Positions 50,551-59,537 of a stretch of DNA of 63,142 nucleotides are shown one piece after another. Source of the stretch: Cytophagales bacterium (GTDB lineage Bacteria; Bacteroidota; Bacteroidia; Cytophagales; 172606-1); assembly GCA_030448185.1 (NCBI GenBank), contig JAUJNL010000041.1:1-63142 (forward strand). Reading direction: 5' to 3'. A model generated the notes under the pieces. The model was not told where the DNA came from and did no database searches. It saw only the letters and a list, made by a program, of their open reading frames with translations. The stretch's first letter is position 1; each line of letters begins with the position of its first letter. The translations under genes were made by a program, and so were the position numbers.

Positions 50551-51245
50551 ATGAAACTGTCCTGGTGGAAAATTCTCTGCATTATATTGTTGCTGTATAC
50601 CGTAGTGATGGGTTTTCTGGGACCGGTTCCCCGTCTGGCTATTCTCAATGAGAGTATCCGCAATTTGTATTTCCACGTGCCAATGTGGTTTGCCATGATG
50701 GCTATTTTAGGCGCTTCGGCCTTTTATTCCATCAAATACTTGCGTGACCAATCCATGGCCAATGACATGATAGCGAGGGAAGCAGCCCATACCGGCATTT
50801 TGTTGGGAACCTGGGGTTGATTACTGGGATGGCTTGGGCCCGGTTTACCTGGGGTGCCTGGTGGGTCAATGACCCTAAGCTCAATGGAGCGGCAATCGGA
50901 ATGCTCATCTACTGTGCTTATTTGATTTTGCGCAGCTCTCTGGAAGATGAGCAACAACGGGCCCGGATTTCGGCTATTTATAACATTTTTGCCTTTTCTA
51001 CCCTTATTCCCCTGCTCTTTATCCTGCCTCGCCTGACTGATTCTTTGCATCCGGGTAATGGCGGCAACCCTGGATTTAGTAATTATGACTTGGATAATAA
51101 TATGCGAATCGTTTTTTACCCGGCAGTAATCGGTTGGATACTATTGGGAGTGTGGTTAACTCAATTAGGAGTACGAATAGGCAAAATTGGGCGTGTACTA
51201 GAGGAGCGGGAAGGCAGCGTAGTCCGGAAAGCCGTGGCAAAATAA
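50551..51245 (+). CDS. ccmC: Haem exporter protein CcmC (frameshifted)
   Basis: CcmC belongs to the haem-handling protein family and loads haem onto CcmE. The first part reads MKLSWWKILCIILLLYTVVM and RNLYFHVPMWFAMM, with a haem-ligand His. After one frameshift near 50.815 kb it continues with the tryptophan-rich motif FTWGAWWVNDPKL and then three more membrane segments. The second conserved His expected near the C-terminal helix is not obvious in the last part. The length of about 231 codons is normal. Confidence 0.9.
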
Positions 51246-51360
51246 GCTCCAGGAACTCTGGGCGCATGCAGAACAAATATCATTTTTTTGCCTTTTATCA
51301 AAAATAATTAAAGTCCGTCCATTAGCTGAATCTTGGGCAGTACCTTTGTTAAATAGGATT

Positions 51361-51568
51361 ATGAAAAGCTTCTTTCCCTGTTCCCTTTTCTTACTGATAA
51401 CCGCCAGTCTACACGCACAGGAGGTAAATGGCTGACCAATTACGAGCTGAGGGTAAAATTTATGTGGTAGTTGCGGTAGTTGCGGTAGTACTGATTGGCC
51501 TGCTGTTTTATATAGTTCGCCTCGACCGTAAAGTTTCCCGGCTGGAGCGGGAAGTGGGAACTGAGTAA
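51361..51568 (+). CDS. CcmD-like small membrane protein (frameshifted)
   Basis: A short gene between ccmC and ccmE. It reads MKSFFPCSLFLLITASLHAQEVN, then, after an indel near 51.43 kb, MADQLRAEGKIYVVVAVVAVVLIG, LLFYIVRLDRKVSRLEREV and a stop at 51568. The second part, one membrane helix followed by a charged coiled tail, is the form of the CcmD-family proteins of Bacteroidota. The first part is a signal-like sequence, so the mature protein may be only about 45 residues. A tandem GGTAGTTGC underlies the VVVAVVAVV stretch and is a likely spot for error. Confidence 0.7.
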
Positions 51569-51669
51569 AGTTAGCAGAACTATTACAAAGGTCATTGACG
51601 GAAGTGACCAGAATCATCGTTATTCATTTGTCTATTTTTACCCTTGCTATTGAAGCCATTTTATAAGTC

Positions 51670-52078
51670 ATGAAAAATCTCACTTATTTCTCATTGTAAT
51701 TATTGCCGTAGCCATTGGCGTAATTATGTCTACTTCCAGTGACGCAAGCTCCTATGTTACTTTCAAGGAGGCTACTGAGCTGGCAGCTGACGGTAAAAGC
51801 GCCAAGGTACACGTAGTGGGTAAGCTTAAAAAGGATGCTGCCGGACATATTGTAGGCATAGAGTACCAGCCGCAGGTTGACCCGAACTATTTCGCCTTTG
51901 TGCTGGTCGACAATAACAACGAGGAGAGCACAAGGTAGTATACAGCAGCCCTAAACCGCAGGATTTTGAACGGTCCGAGCAAGTAGTGGTCATTGGGAGC
52001 ATGGGGCAAGGCAGCTTTGAAGCTGACAAGATTCTGATGAAGTGTCCGTCTAAGTACCAGGATAACCAGAAGAGATAG
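51670..52078 (+). CDS. ccmE: Haem chaperone CcmE, Cys type (frameshifted)
   Basis: Periplasmic haem carrier of the system I pathway. It has an N-terminal membrane anchor (IVIIAVAIGVIM, read across an indel near 51.69 kb), an OB-fold barrel (VTFKEATELAADGKSAKVHVVGKL, FAFVLVDNNNEE) and, after a second indel near 51.93 kb, VYSSPKPQDFERSEQVVVIG. It ends ADKILMKCPSKYQDNQKR. The haem-binding residue of classical CcmE is His in an HxxxY motif, whereas here the motif reads CPSKY. CxxxY versions are known from Desulfovibrio and archaea, so this belongs to the Cys type. Confidence 0.85.
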
Positions 52079-52142
52079 GCGACAAGCAGCAGGCTAAATT
52101 TTAAGTCTAATGAAAAATAAGAAAGAGCTCTGGTAGATACCG

Positions 52143-52193
52143 AAAGGGTAAAAATGTTCCTTTACAATAATCAGGAACATTTTTACCCTTTTT
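52143..52193 (+). terminator. Strong 19-base stem-loop between ccmE and ccmF
   Basis: Arms at 52143-52161 and 52173-52191 are perfect reverse complements (19 bases), the loop is 11 bases, and a short T-run follows. It has the form of a strong intrinsic terminator yet lies inside a cluster of functionally linked genes, 108 bases before ccmF. Confidence 0.8.
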
Positions 52194-52301
52194 CGTATAC
52201 CTGCGGATTTGAATATTCTGGGGCTTTTTAATAATCTGAAGAAGCTTTTTTTTTGTAAAAATCCTGTTATCAAGAAAACCCCGTAAAACGGATTAATCCT
52301 A

Positions 52302-54851
52302 ATGATACATACATTTATCGGTAACCTCGGCCACGCCTTTGTGATCTTTTCGTTCGTATCGGCGCTGGTTGCTACCTATGCTTACTTTCAGGTAACCCGT
52401 ACCTCTGAGATAGAGGCCGCCTCCTGGCGGCGATTTGCCCGGTTCACCTTTATTGCTCATGGATTGGCAGTATTGGGCGTAGTGGCAACCTTATTTGCAA
52501 TCATATACAATCATTATTTTGAGTATCACTATGCTTATAGCCATTCCTCACCAAGTCTGCTACCCATTATATGATTTCGTGCTTCTGGGAAGGCCAGGAA
52601 GGGAGCTTCTTGCTGGATATTCTGGCAAGTAATGCTGGGGTTGCTTGTTATTTACACGAATAAAGATAAGGCTTAGGAAGCTCCGGTAATGGTGGTGTTT
52701 GCCCTAGTACAGGCCTTTCTGGCTTCGATGATTCTGGGCGTAGTAATTCCGGGAATTGACCTAAAAATTGGGCTCCTCGCCCTTTATCTTGTTGCGCGAT
52801 GCCCGTCCGGAGGGAAGCCATCTTCCAGACCAATCCCAACTTTGTTCCTGAAGATGGCAACGGGCTGAATCCATTTGCTGCAGAACTACTGGATGGTCAT
52901 TCATCCCCCTACCTTGTTCCTGGGTTTTGCAGGTACCCTGATTCCATTTACTTTTGCATTGCCGGTTTATGGCGGCGTCAGTTCTCGAATGGATTCGTCC
53001 GGCTTTGCCTTGGTCCCTGTTTACGGTATTGGTACTGGGAGCTGGTATTATGATGGGGTATTTGGGCCTATGAAACCCTTAATTTTGGTGGTTACTGGAA
53101 CTGGGACCCGGTAGAAAATGCGGTGTACATTCCGTGGCTGGTGCTGGTAGGAGCGATTCATACCATGGCCGCCCATAAAAGAACGGTACCGCCCTGAAAC
53201 CAGCCATCATCCTTGCCATTACTACTTTCATTCTTGTACTGTACGCTACCTTTCTGACCCGTAGCGGAATTTTGGGGAATGCCTCAGTACACTCATTTAC
53301 TGACTTAGGTTTATCGGGCAGTTGCTGGTTTATTTGCTGGCTTTTGTAGCTATATCTATTGCCTTGATGGTGGCCAACTGGAAGCATATTCCTTCTACGG
53401 AAAAGGAAGTTTCTACGTATTCCCGGGAGTTCTGGATTTTTGTGGGTGTGACCGTTATTTGCCTTTCTGCCTTCCAGGTGTTATACACAACTTCCATCAG
53501 TGTATAACAAAATAGTAGAGTTGTTCGGATTCGTTTTCCAATATTGCCCCTCCGGCAGACCAGGTGAGTCACTATACCAAGATTCAGATGTAGTTTTTTG
53601 CAGTAGCTATTGTGTTGGTTTCGGCTATTGGGCAGTATTTCTGGTGGAAGAAGGTCAACAATATAGGCAATCTGTTGAATGCATTAAACCTGATTTCGCT
53701 GCTGGTAACAGCTGCCGTGATTGTGATGACTAAAGTAGATAACCTTATTTATATTGTTATCCTGACCGCTGCCATCTTTTCAGTAGTAGCCAATGCAAAT
53801 CTATTCTTAAGTATTATAAGGAAATTACCGGCTTTCGGGCGGTTCGGTAGCTCATATGGGGGTAGCCCTGATGGTAATCGGCATTTTATTTTCAGCAGGC
53901 TATTCCAAAGTCGTGTCGATCAATACTTCCGGGTTATTGTATTCGCGGCATGAAGACTTCACCAAGAATAATAATCAGGAGAATAAGGAAAATACGCTAC
54001 TTTGGATCAATGAGCCTACTAAGATTGGTGATTACTATGCCACTTACCATGGTAAGCGGCTAGAAGCCGAAGGAGTACCAGGTTTTATTCCGGCAGATGC
54101 GGTAATTACTACCGATAACCCTCGGGTAGTACTGGCAAAGGAGGATATTGCCCATCAGGGTAAAGTGTATCATAAGAAGGAGATTCGCTTCGTATTGCTC
54201 CCGAAAATTTATACTACGCCATTGAGTACCGCGATGCAAAGGTCGATTAACTACCCTTACCCCAAGGGTACAGACTAATGAGAACATGGGCGGATTTGTA
54301 ATGTCTCCGGATATTAAACATGACCTGACCCGGGATCTGTATACGTATGTGCAGGTCGCCTCTGATCCAGAAAAAAGCGGGAATGGAGCCAGACGGAAGA
54401 AATAAAGGCGCAAATGGGCGATACCTTATTCTTTAATGACTACGTAGCCGTATTGGAAAATGTAACCCGTACTACGGATGTGGCAGGTATCAGTCTGGGA
54501 GAAAATGATGCTGCCGTGAAGGCGCAAATCAGAGTACTGGGTAAAACCCGTGATTACAAGATAGAGCCGGTTTTCCTGATCAAAGACCGTATGGTTGGCC
54601 GGGTACCGGAAACGATTGAAGATCTGGGCTTACGCATTACTTTTCTCAATGTTGACCCGCAGACGGGTTCTTTCACATTCAGCATCAATACTTCCCAAAA
54701 GGACTTTATCATTGTAAAAGCACTTGAGAAAGCCTTTATCAATGTATTATGGATAGGCACCGCGGTAGTGCTGATAGGCTTTGGCATTGCCATGGTGCGA
54801 CGTTATAAGGAGTTCGCTGTAGTACGTGAACGGGAAAAGGAAATGGCCTAG
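52302..54851 (+). CDS. ccmF: Cytochrome c haem lyase CcmF (heavily frameshifted)
   Basis: CcmF joins haem to apocytochrome c. The 850-codon span is the usual size, but the frame changes at ten or so places. Family blocks seen in order are [44 protein letters not shown] and FAGTLIPFTFALP. The tryptophan-rich site NFGGYWNWDPVENAVYIPWL, ATFLTRSGILGNASVHSF and, near the end, GDTLFFNDYVAVLENV follow. The conserved His residues of the haem site are in MVIHPP and SVHSF. So many shifts in a conserved gene whose span is exactly a multiple of three suggest errors in the sequence rather than loss. Downstream there is only a weak hairpin. Confidence 0.85.
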
Positions 54852-55088
54852 TCCAAATGAATTAGCTTATAAAAAACATTATCATAAAAGTCACACAGGA
54901 TCTCTTCCCGGACTTTTTTTTTTAAACTGTCTTTGACATTATAATTTCGTCCGTAAATCATACATCTATCTTGCAAAATCTACCAGAAAACATTTACTTT
55001 CATTTCATTTTTTTACTATACCCGTATTGGAAGCAAATACTACCAATCAGACTAATCCTTTAATCACTTAAATTAAGATTAACATATT

Positions 55089-56184
55089 ATGGGACTCTGG
55101 GACAAACTCACTAACGAATTTATTGACATTATTGAATGGCTGGACCCAACCAACGATACTATAGTATGGCGCTTCCCCAGGCACCAGAGCGAGATCAAGA
55201 ATGAAGCAAAACTGATCGTACGGGAATCACAAGTGGCGGTGTTTGTGAATGAAGGACAAATTGCTGATGTTTTCCGTCCGGGCACCCATACGCTAACTAC
55301 CCAGAACCTCCCCATCCTTACGACGCTGAAGGGCTGGAAGTATGGTTTTAACAGCCCTTTTAAAGCGGATGTTTACTTTTTCAATACCAAGCAATTCACC
55401 AATCAGAAATGGGGTACAAAAAATCCCGTTATGCTTCGCGACCCGGAGTTTGGCCCGGTTCGGCTGCGGGCTTTTGGTACCTATGCCCTCCGGATAGTGA
55501 AGACCCAATCAAATTCCTGAAGAAATAGTAGGCACCGATGGTGATTTTAATATGGATGAGATCAATGAGCAGTTGCGTAATGTGATCGTATCAGATTTAC
55601 CGATATCCTGGGCGAAAGCAAAATACCCATTCTCGACTTAGTTTCTAACTACGATGAGTTATCCAAGTTTATTACGGAACGAATCAAAGGTGATTTTGAT
55701 GAATACGGCTTGAAGGTAACTAAAATGCTGGTGGAGAATATTTCGTTACCACCCAGTAGAAGCCGCATTGGATAAGCGAAGCAGCATGGGCATTATTGGC
55801 AACCTTACTGCTTATACTCAGTTTCAGGCAGCCAACTCCTGGAAAAAACGGTACCGGATCGGATGCTTTTGGTGCCGGACTAGGCTTTTCGATTGCGAAC
55901 CAGATGGTGCAGCATATGCAGAATCAGCCGCCGCAAAATAATCAAAATACCCATACTGGTGCTGTCCCCCCTCCCTGCCCGCTGCTACGGCATTTTACGT
56001 TGCCCTTAACGGACAGCAACAAGGACCATTGGACCTGACCATATTGAAGCAAATGCTTCAGCAGGGTAGCCTTACCCGCGAAACGTTGGTTTGGAAACAA
56101 GGAATGGCTAATTGGCAGAAAGCTATTGACGTACAGGAAGTAAGTCAGCTCTTTACTGCTACACCCCCTCCCCTACCAAGCTGA
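55089..56184 (+). CDS. SPFH-domain protein with C-terminal GYF_2 domain (frameshifted)
   Basis: The first 137 residues (MGLWDKLTNEFIDIIEWLDP, WRFPRHQSEIKNEAKLIVRE, QVAVFVNEGQIADVFRPGTH) are typical of 'virion core protein'-like SPFH proteins, related to the prohibitin/stomatin fold. After indels near 55.50, 55.60 and 55.76 kb the sequence continues TDILGESKIPILDLVSNYDE and LTKMLVENISLPP-like residues. Then comes a Gly/Gln/Asn-rich linker, and last the GYF_2 domain (YVALNGQQQGPFDLTILKQM, LVWKQGMANWQKAIDV). It is likely a membrane-associated scaffold. The linker-GYF_2 arrangement is a known architecture for this subfamily. Confidence 0.82.
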
Positions 56185-56240
56185 TCGCTTGCTCATTATT
56201 ACTGCCGGCAGTTCTGATTTTATAATAGGCCTGGTGTTTT

Positions 56241-56680
56241 CTAAAAAAAGGCTTTTCCCAGCTGTTGTACCAGTAGAGAAAACGCTACGCCCCAGAATAC
56301 GGCACTAATAAACATGTATATAAAGATGCGCCGCCATGGCTCACCAAAAGAGGTAGCCACAATAGTACCCAGAATCGGACTGAAAATAAGCGGTGTGAGA
56401 AAAGCTACTCCAGTAAGACCATACTTACGCCAAATGGCAACGATGCGGCGGTTTCGAGATGTAAAAAGTCGCTTCTTTTTTCGCTGTAACCGGTTAAAGA
56501 ACCGCTTTTGACATTTCCCCCAGCAGTGAAAAGATCAGTACGCTGGTCATCATCCCTAATATGGTAAAAATACAGGTTTCCAGCCAGGTTAAGCCGAAGG
56601 CAATACCACTGAGCGGCCTCAATGAATTTTATCATGCTGGAAGCAAAAACGGTGAAATATTTAGCTGTCTGTTCGAGCAT
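56241..56680 (-). CDS. Small multi-pass membrane protein (frameshifted)
   Basis: Reading across indels gives MLEQTAKYFTVFASSMIKFI, LSGIAFGLTWLETCIFTIL, GMMTSVLIFSLLGEM, a basic loop (RLQRKKKRLF) and then YGLTGVAFLTPLIFSPILGT and VFWGVAFSLLVQQLGKAFF, about 147 residues with three to four membrane segments. The Gly/Pro-rich core with a basic cytoplasmic loop is reminiscent of small-multidrug-export or DedA-related proteins, but I cannot assign it. At least two indels (near 56.61 and 56.50 kb) are needed. It is convergent with the SPFH gene. Confidence 0.6.
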
Positions 56681-56928
56681 AACGTCGCACCATTTAAGAA
56701 ATAAAGTGAAGTAAACGGAAACAACCAGGTGCAGGCCGATTCGTAAGTTAAAGTTTTGATTCTCAGCGAAAATTACTTTTATTTTTAAAGAACGTTGGTG
56801 TAAAACCATGCAATTTATTGCAAGACTTTAGTTGCTACTCACCTCTATTTTACGGTCGATTGGTAGTAATTGGGTGAATATTCGAGATGAAAGGAATTAA
56901 ACATCAAACTTGTATGCTTGGCAAAATG

Positions 56929-56992
56929 AGGCTTTAGCCTTTTTTCCAGCGAATTTCATTCGCAATCCAAACCTATGCACTTTCAGTGCATA
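56929..56992. repeat. Cluster of three short perfect hairpins
   Basis: Within 64 bases lie AGGCTTTAGCCT (56929-56940), GCGAAT-TTC-ATTCGC (56949-56963) and TATGCACT-TTC-AGTGCATA (56974-56992). The last two share a TTC loop closed by an A-T pair. This REP-like cluster lies 75 bases before the MITE-like element, in the 599-base gap between the small membrane protein and mazG. Confidence 0.65.
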
Positions 56993-57067
56993 GTCGTTTA
57001 GTGAAAGTAGTACTTGCTTTAGGAAGTTAACAAAAACGGTAGAAATAGCTGCCGCTTTACACTACAA

Positions 57068-57239
57068 GGGTGTACGACAAATTGCAGATCAACCATTAAA
57101 CTTTGTTCGTGTTGTTCCGCATTTGCAATGCGGAACTGAGAAAAGGGGCATTTCAAATGCCCGGCTATACCCATCCGCATTGCAACTATTCTCAGCGAAG
57201 CTAAATGCGGATGAACGCTCTGCATTTTGTCGTACACCC
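57068..57239. repeat. MITE-like structured repeat, copy 2 (complete)
   Basis: A 172-base element bounded by 21-base terminal inverted repeats (57068-57088 and 57219-57239, one mismatch) beginning GGGTGTACGACAAA. The flanks are CACTACAA on the left and CACTACCAA on the right, a probable 8-9 base target duplication. Inside are three hairpins: CCGCATT/AATGCGG around 57117, GGGCATT/AATGCCC around 57146-57162, and another CCGCAT/ATGCGG pair around a loop holding TTCTCAGCGAAGCTAA. There is no ORF. A shorter copy is at 28301-28435. Confidence 0.8.
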
Positions 57240-57279
57240 CACTACCAAAGTAGCAGCCAGCGTAAAAATATTGGGATTG

Positions 57280-58080
57280 TTAGCCTAATTTTTTGGCCTG
57301 CTCCCAATAAACATCCATCTCGGCTAAGGTCATGTCTTGCAAACTTTTACCCGCTTCACGCGCTGCTGACTCCAGATAATGAAATCGCTTGATAAACTTT
57401 TTATTAGTCCGCTCCAAGGCTGTTTCCGGATTAATATCAATAAACCGGGCGTAATTAACCAGAGAGAATAACAAGTCTCCAAACTCTGCCTCTGCTTCCT
57501 CCCGATTTACCGTCTCCTCGGCGTTAAATGCGCTTTTAAATTCACTCATTTCTTCTTCCACCTTTTCCCAAACCTGCCGCTTCTCCTCCCAGTCAAAACC
57601 CGCGCCCCGGGCCTTTTCCTGTATACGCATGGCCTTCACCAGTGCCGGCAGCGAACTAGGAACTCCACCCAGTACTGATTTATTTCCTTCCTTCAATTTT
57701 AATTGCTCCCAGTTCTGCTTGACCTGTTCTTCGGTGTCCGCCTTCACGTTCCCGTAGATGTGAGGGTGCCGGCGGATCAGCTTTTCGCAAATGCTGTTAA
57801 GCACATCGGCAACATCAAAACTATTGGTTTCGGAAGCGATACGGGCATAAAAAACCAGATGAAGCATCAAATCCCCCAGTTCCTTCTTTATTTCCCCCAT
57901 ATCCTTTTCCATAATTGCATCCGATAGTTCGTATGTTTCTTCGATGGTCAGGTGACGAAGGCTTTCAATTGTTTGCTTTTTATCCCAGGGACACTGCTCC
58001 CGGAGTTCATCCATAATGGTAAGTAGTCGATCAAAAGCACTCAACTGTTCGGTGCGCCGGGGTGAAAGGTTTTCAAGCAT
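57280..58080 (-). CDS. mazG: Nucleoside triphosphate pyrophosphohydrolase MazG
   Basis: This complete 266-residue enzyme hydrolyses NTPs and dNTPs to monophosphates and pyrophosphate. It has two MazG repeats. The N-terminal one shows CPWDKKQTIESLRHLTIEET and ELSDAIMEKDMGEIKKELGD, with the metal-binding ExxE...ExxD residues. The C-terminal one shows REEAEAEFGDLLFSLVNYAR. It starts MLENLSPRRTEQLSAFDRLL. It stands alone, with the MITE-like repeat ending 41 bases beyond its stop codon. Confidence 0.95.
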   Translation of the reverse strand: MLENLSPRRTEQLSAFDRLLTIMDELREQCPWDKKQTIESLRHLTIEETYELSDAIMEKDMGEIKKELGDLMLHLVFYARIASETNSFDVADVLNSICEKLIRRHPHIYGNVKADTEEQVKQNWEQLKLKEGNKSVLGGVPSSLPALVKAMRIQEKARGAGFDWEEKRQVWEKVEEEMSEFKSAFNAEETVNREEAEAEFGDLLFSLVNYARFIDINPETALERTNKKFIKRFHYLESAAREAGKSLQDMTLAEMDVYWEQAKKLG

Positions 58081-58236
58081 ACAGGGAATCTATTGCAGGG
58101 TGAAAAAAGCTACTTAAAGTGAATTACGGCTAGTTACTAATTATATCGGAGGTAATTGCTGGTATAATTCGGCAAATCCAAACCAAGAGAAACCGCTTTT
58201 ACTACTTTCCCCGCCGAACAAAAGTTTCTAGTAAGC

Positions 58237-58857
58237 TTATGTATTTTTCCACTTAATGGTACAGCCAATTGCTTTGGTAACGGTAGTAGTTACCCTTTTG
58301 CCTGCTATTAGCTCTTCTACTGCTTCTTCCACGTATTTTTGTTTTACATCGGCAGCATTCTGAGAGTTGTCGTCAATAGCTCCTATATAGTGCACGATAT
58401 ACTCATTGTTTTGCTTTTTCACGATAAAAACGTGCGGGGTACGAGTAGCGCCATAAGCACGGGCTATTTGTCCGGTTTCATCTACTACATAGGCGAATGG
58501 ATACTTTTTATCCCGGGCTCTTTCCTGCAAATTGGCGTACGAGTCGCCTTCATTCATCCTTGGATCATTAGCGTTAATAGCTAAAACCGGATAACCCTGG
58601 GGACTATATTTTTTATGTAAAGCGATAAGCCGGTTTTCATAAGCCTGAGCAAAAGGGCACATATTACTGGTAAATACTATTATATATCCTTTTGCAGAAG
58701 GATTACCTGCCATAGATACCATTTTGCCATCCATGTCTTTTAATTGGAAGTCTGCTGCCTTATCACCAATCTGATATCCGCCATCTCCAAGTTTGGCACC
58801 TATTAACAGAATTGCTATACTTAGCATTACTGTGAGGACAACGGCTTTATTCGTCAT
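58237..58857 (-). CDS. Exported thioredoxin-like / redoxin protein
   Basis: From ATG 58857 it has 206 residues with a signal anchor (TNKAVVLTVMLSIAILLIGA), then an AhpC/TSA-type thioredoxin fold: QIGDKAADFQLKDMDGKMVS, YIIVFTSNMCPFAQAYENRL, YPFAYVVDETGQIARAYGA and TRTPHVFIV with the cis-Pro. The active site holds only one Cys (MCPFA), where TlpA-like proteins have CxxC, so it is a one-cysteine redoxin, perhaps peroxiredoxin-like. The ORF extends 16 codons upstream without family sequence. The C-terminal tail carries another Cys (AIGCTIKWK), a possible resolving residue. Confidence 0.88.
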   Translation of the reverse strand: MTNKAVVLTVMLSIAILLIGAKLGDGGYQIGDKAADFQLKDMDGKMVSMAGNPSAKGYIIVFTSNMCPFAQAYENRLIALHKKYSPQGYPVLAINANDPRMNEGDSYANLQERARDKKYPFAYVVDETGQIARAYGATRTPHVFIVKKQNNEYIVHYIGAIDDNSQNAADVKQKYVEEAVEELIAGKRVTTTVTKAIGCTIKWKNT

Positions 58858-59229
58858 TTTATACCTGATTGCTTTGTGGTCAGCTACCAATGTTAACAGC
58901 ATCACTCCTGATTTAGTTTAATTGAAATACAAGACAGTGTACGTCCGGGAATTAACAGAAGCCGGAAAGGCGATAAACTTGACTATGCCCGGCAGGCCAA
59001 ATTTTAGTAAATACATAGCTGCCACACCAGGGTGATGGTAAATCCATGATATTTTAGCTTTTGCATAATCATTTCCTGACAAATAAGGCTTCTGCCTTGC
59101 GTTTTATAATTTTTTGGGAAAGATTTGCGCCCAAGGACAAAAGTATTTCAACCAAAGCATTTATTATTTTTTTCGTATAACAGTTTAAAGGGATTCGTTG
59201 AACCATTCAAAAACCAATACTGTCACACC
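58858..59229. other. Intergenic region between divergent genes
   Basis: A 372-base AT-rich gap between the redoxin gene (minus) and the small membrane protein gene (plus). I see no hairpin, no repeat and no full promoter match. The open frame upstream of 59230 (from 59125) looks like leader sequence rather than protein. Confidence 0.4.
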
Positions 59230-59382
59230 ATGTATTTTGCCGTAACCTTCATATTACTTTTTCTGTCTATTGCTGCGGTTTACTTTTTCCTCGTACTCAA
59301 CACGAAGGAGAAGCACGTACGGACACTAAGTAGCCGGAAATTTCCCGAGAATCAGAACCCTCCGCCCAGCACGCCTGATTGA
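59230..59382 (+). CDS. Small single-span membrane protein
   Basis: A 50-residue protein from ATG 59230 with one N-terminal membrane helix (YFAVTFILLFLSIAAVYFFLVL), a basic stretch (NTKEKHVRTLSSRK) and a Pro-rich tail (PPPSTPD). The positive charges after the helix suggest that the C-terminus stays in the cytoplasm. I recognise no family. It precedes the E1 gene by 155 bases in the same direction. Confidence 0.55.
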   Translation: MYFAVTFILLFLSIAAVYFFLVLNTKEKHVRTLSSRKFPENQNPPPSTPD

Positions 59383-59506
59383 TACATAGTTATACATTTC
59401 CGGTTTAGATGAAAACAGAGGTGTTTCTAAGGCTCATCTATTGGCTTGCTACGCTAAACCCGAAAGTAAAAAGACTTGCCTCTCTTTTCAACTCCTAAGT
59501 ATTCCT

Positions 59507-59514
59507 TACTTTTG
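59507..59514 (+). promoter_or_regulatory. Candidate -7 element for the E1 gene
   Basis: TACTTTTG matches TAnnTTTG and lies 23 bases before the GTG start at 59538. No TTTG at the proper upstream spacing. If used, the leader would be very short. Confidence 0.35.
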
Positions 59515-59537
59515 ACGGGAAACAAATCTGTATTCCC

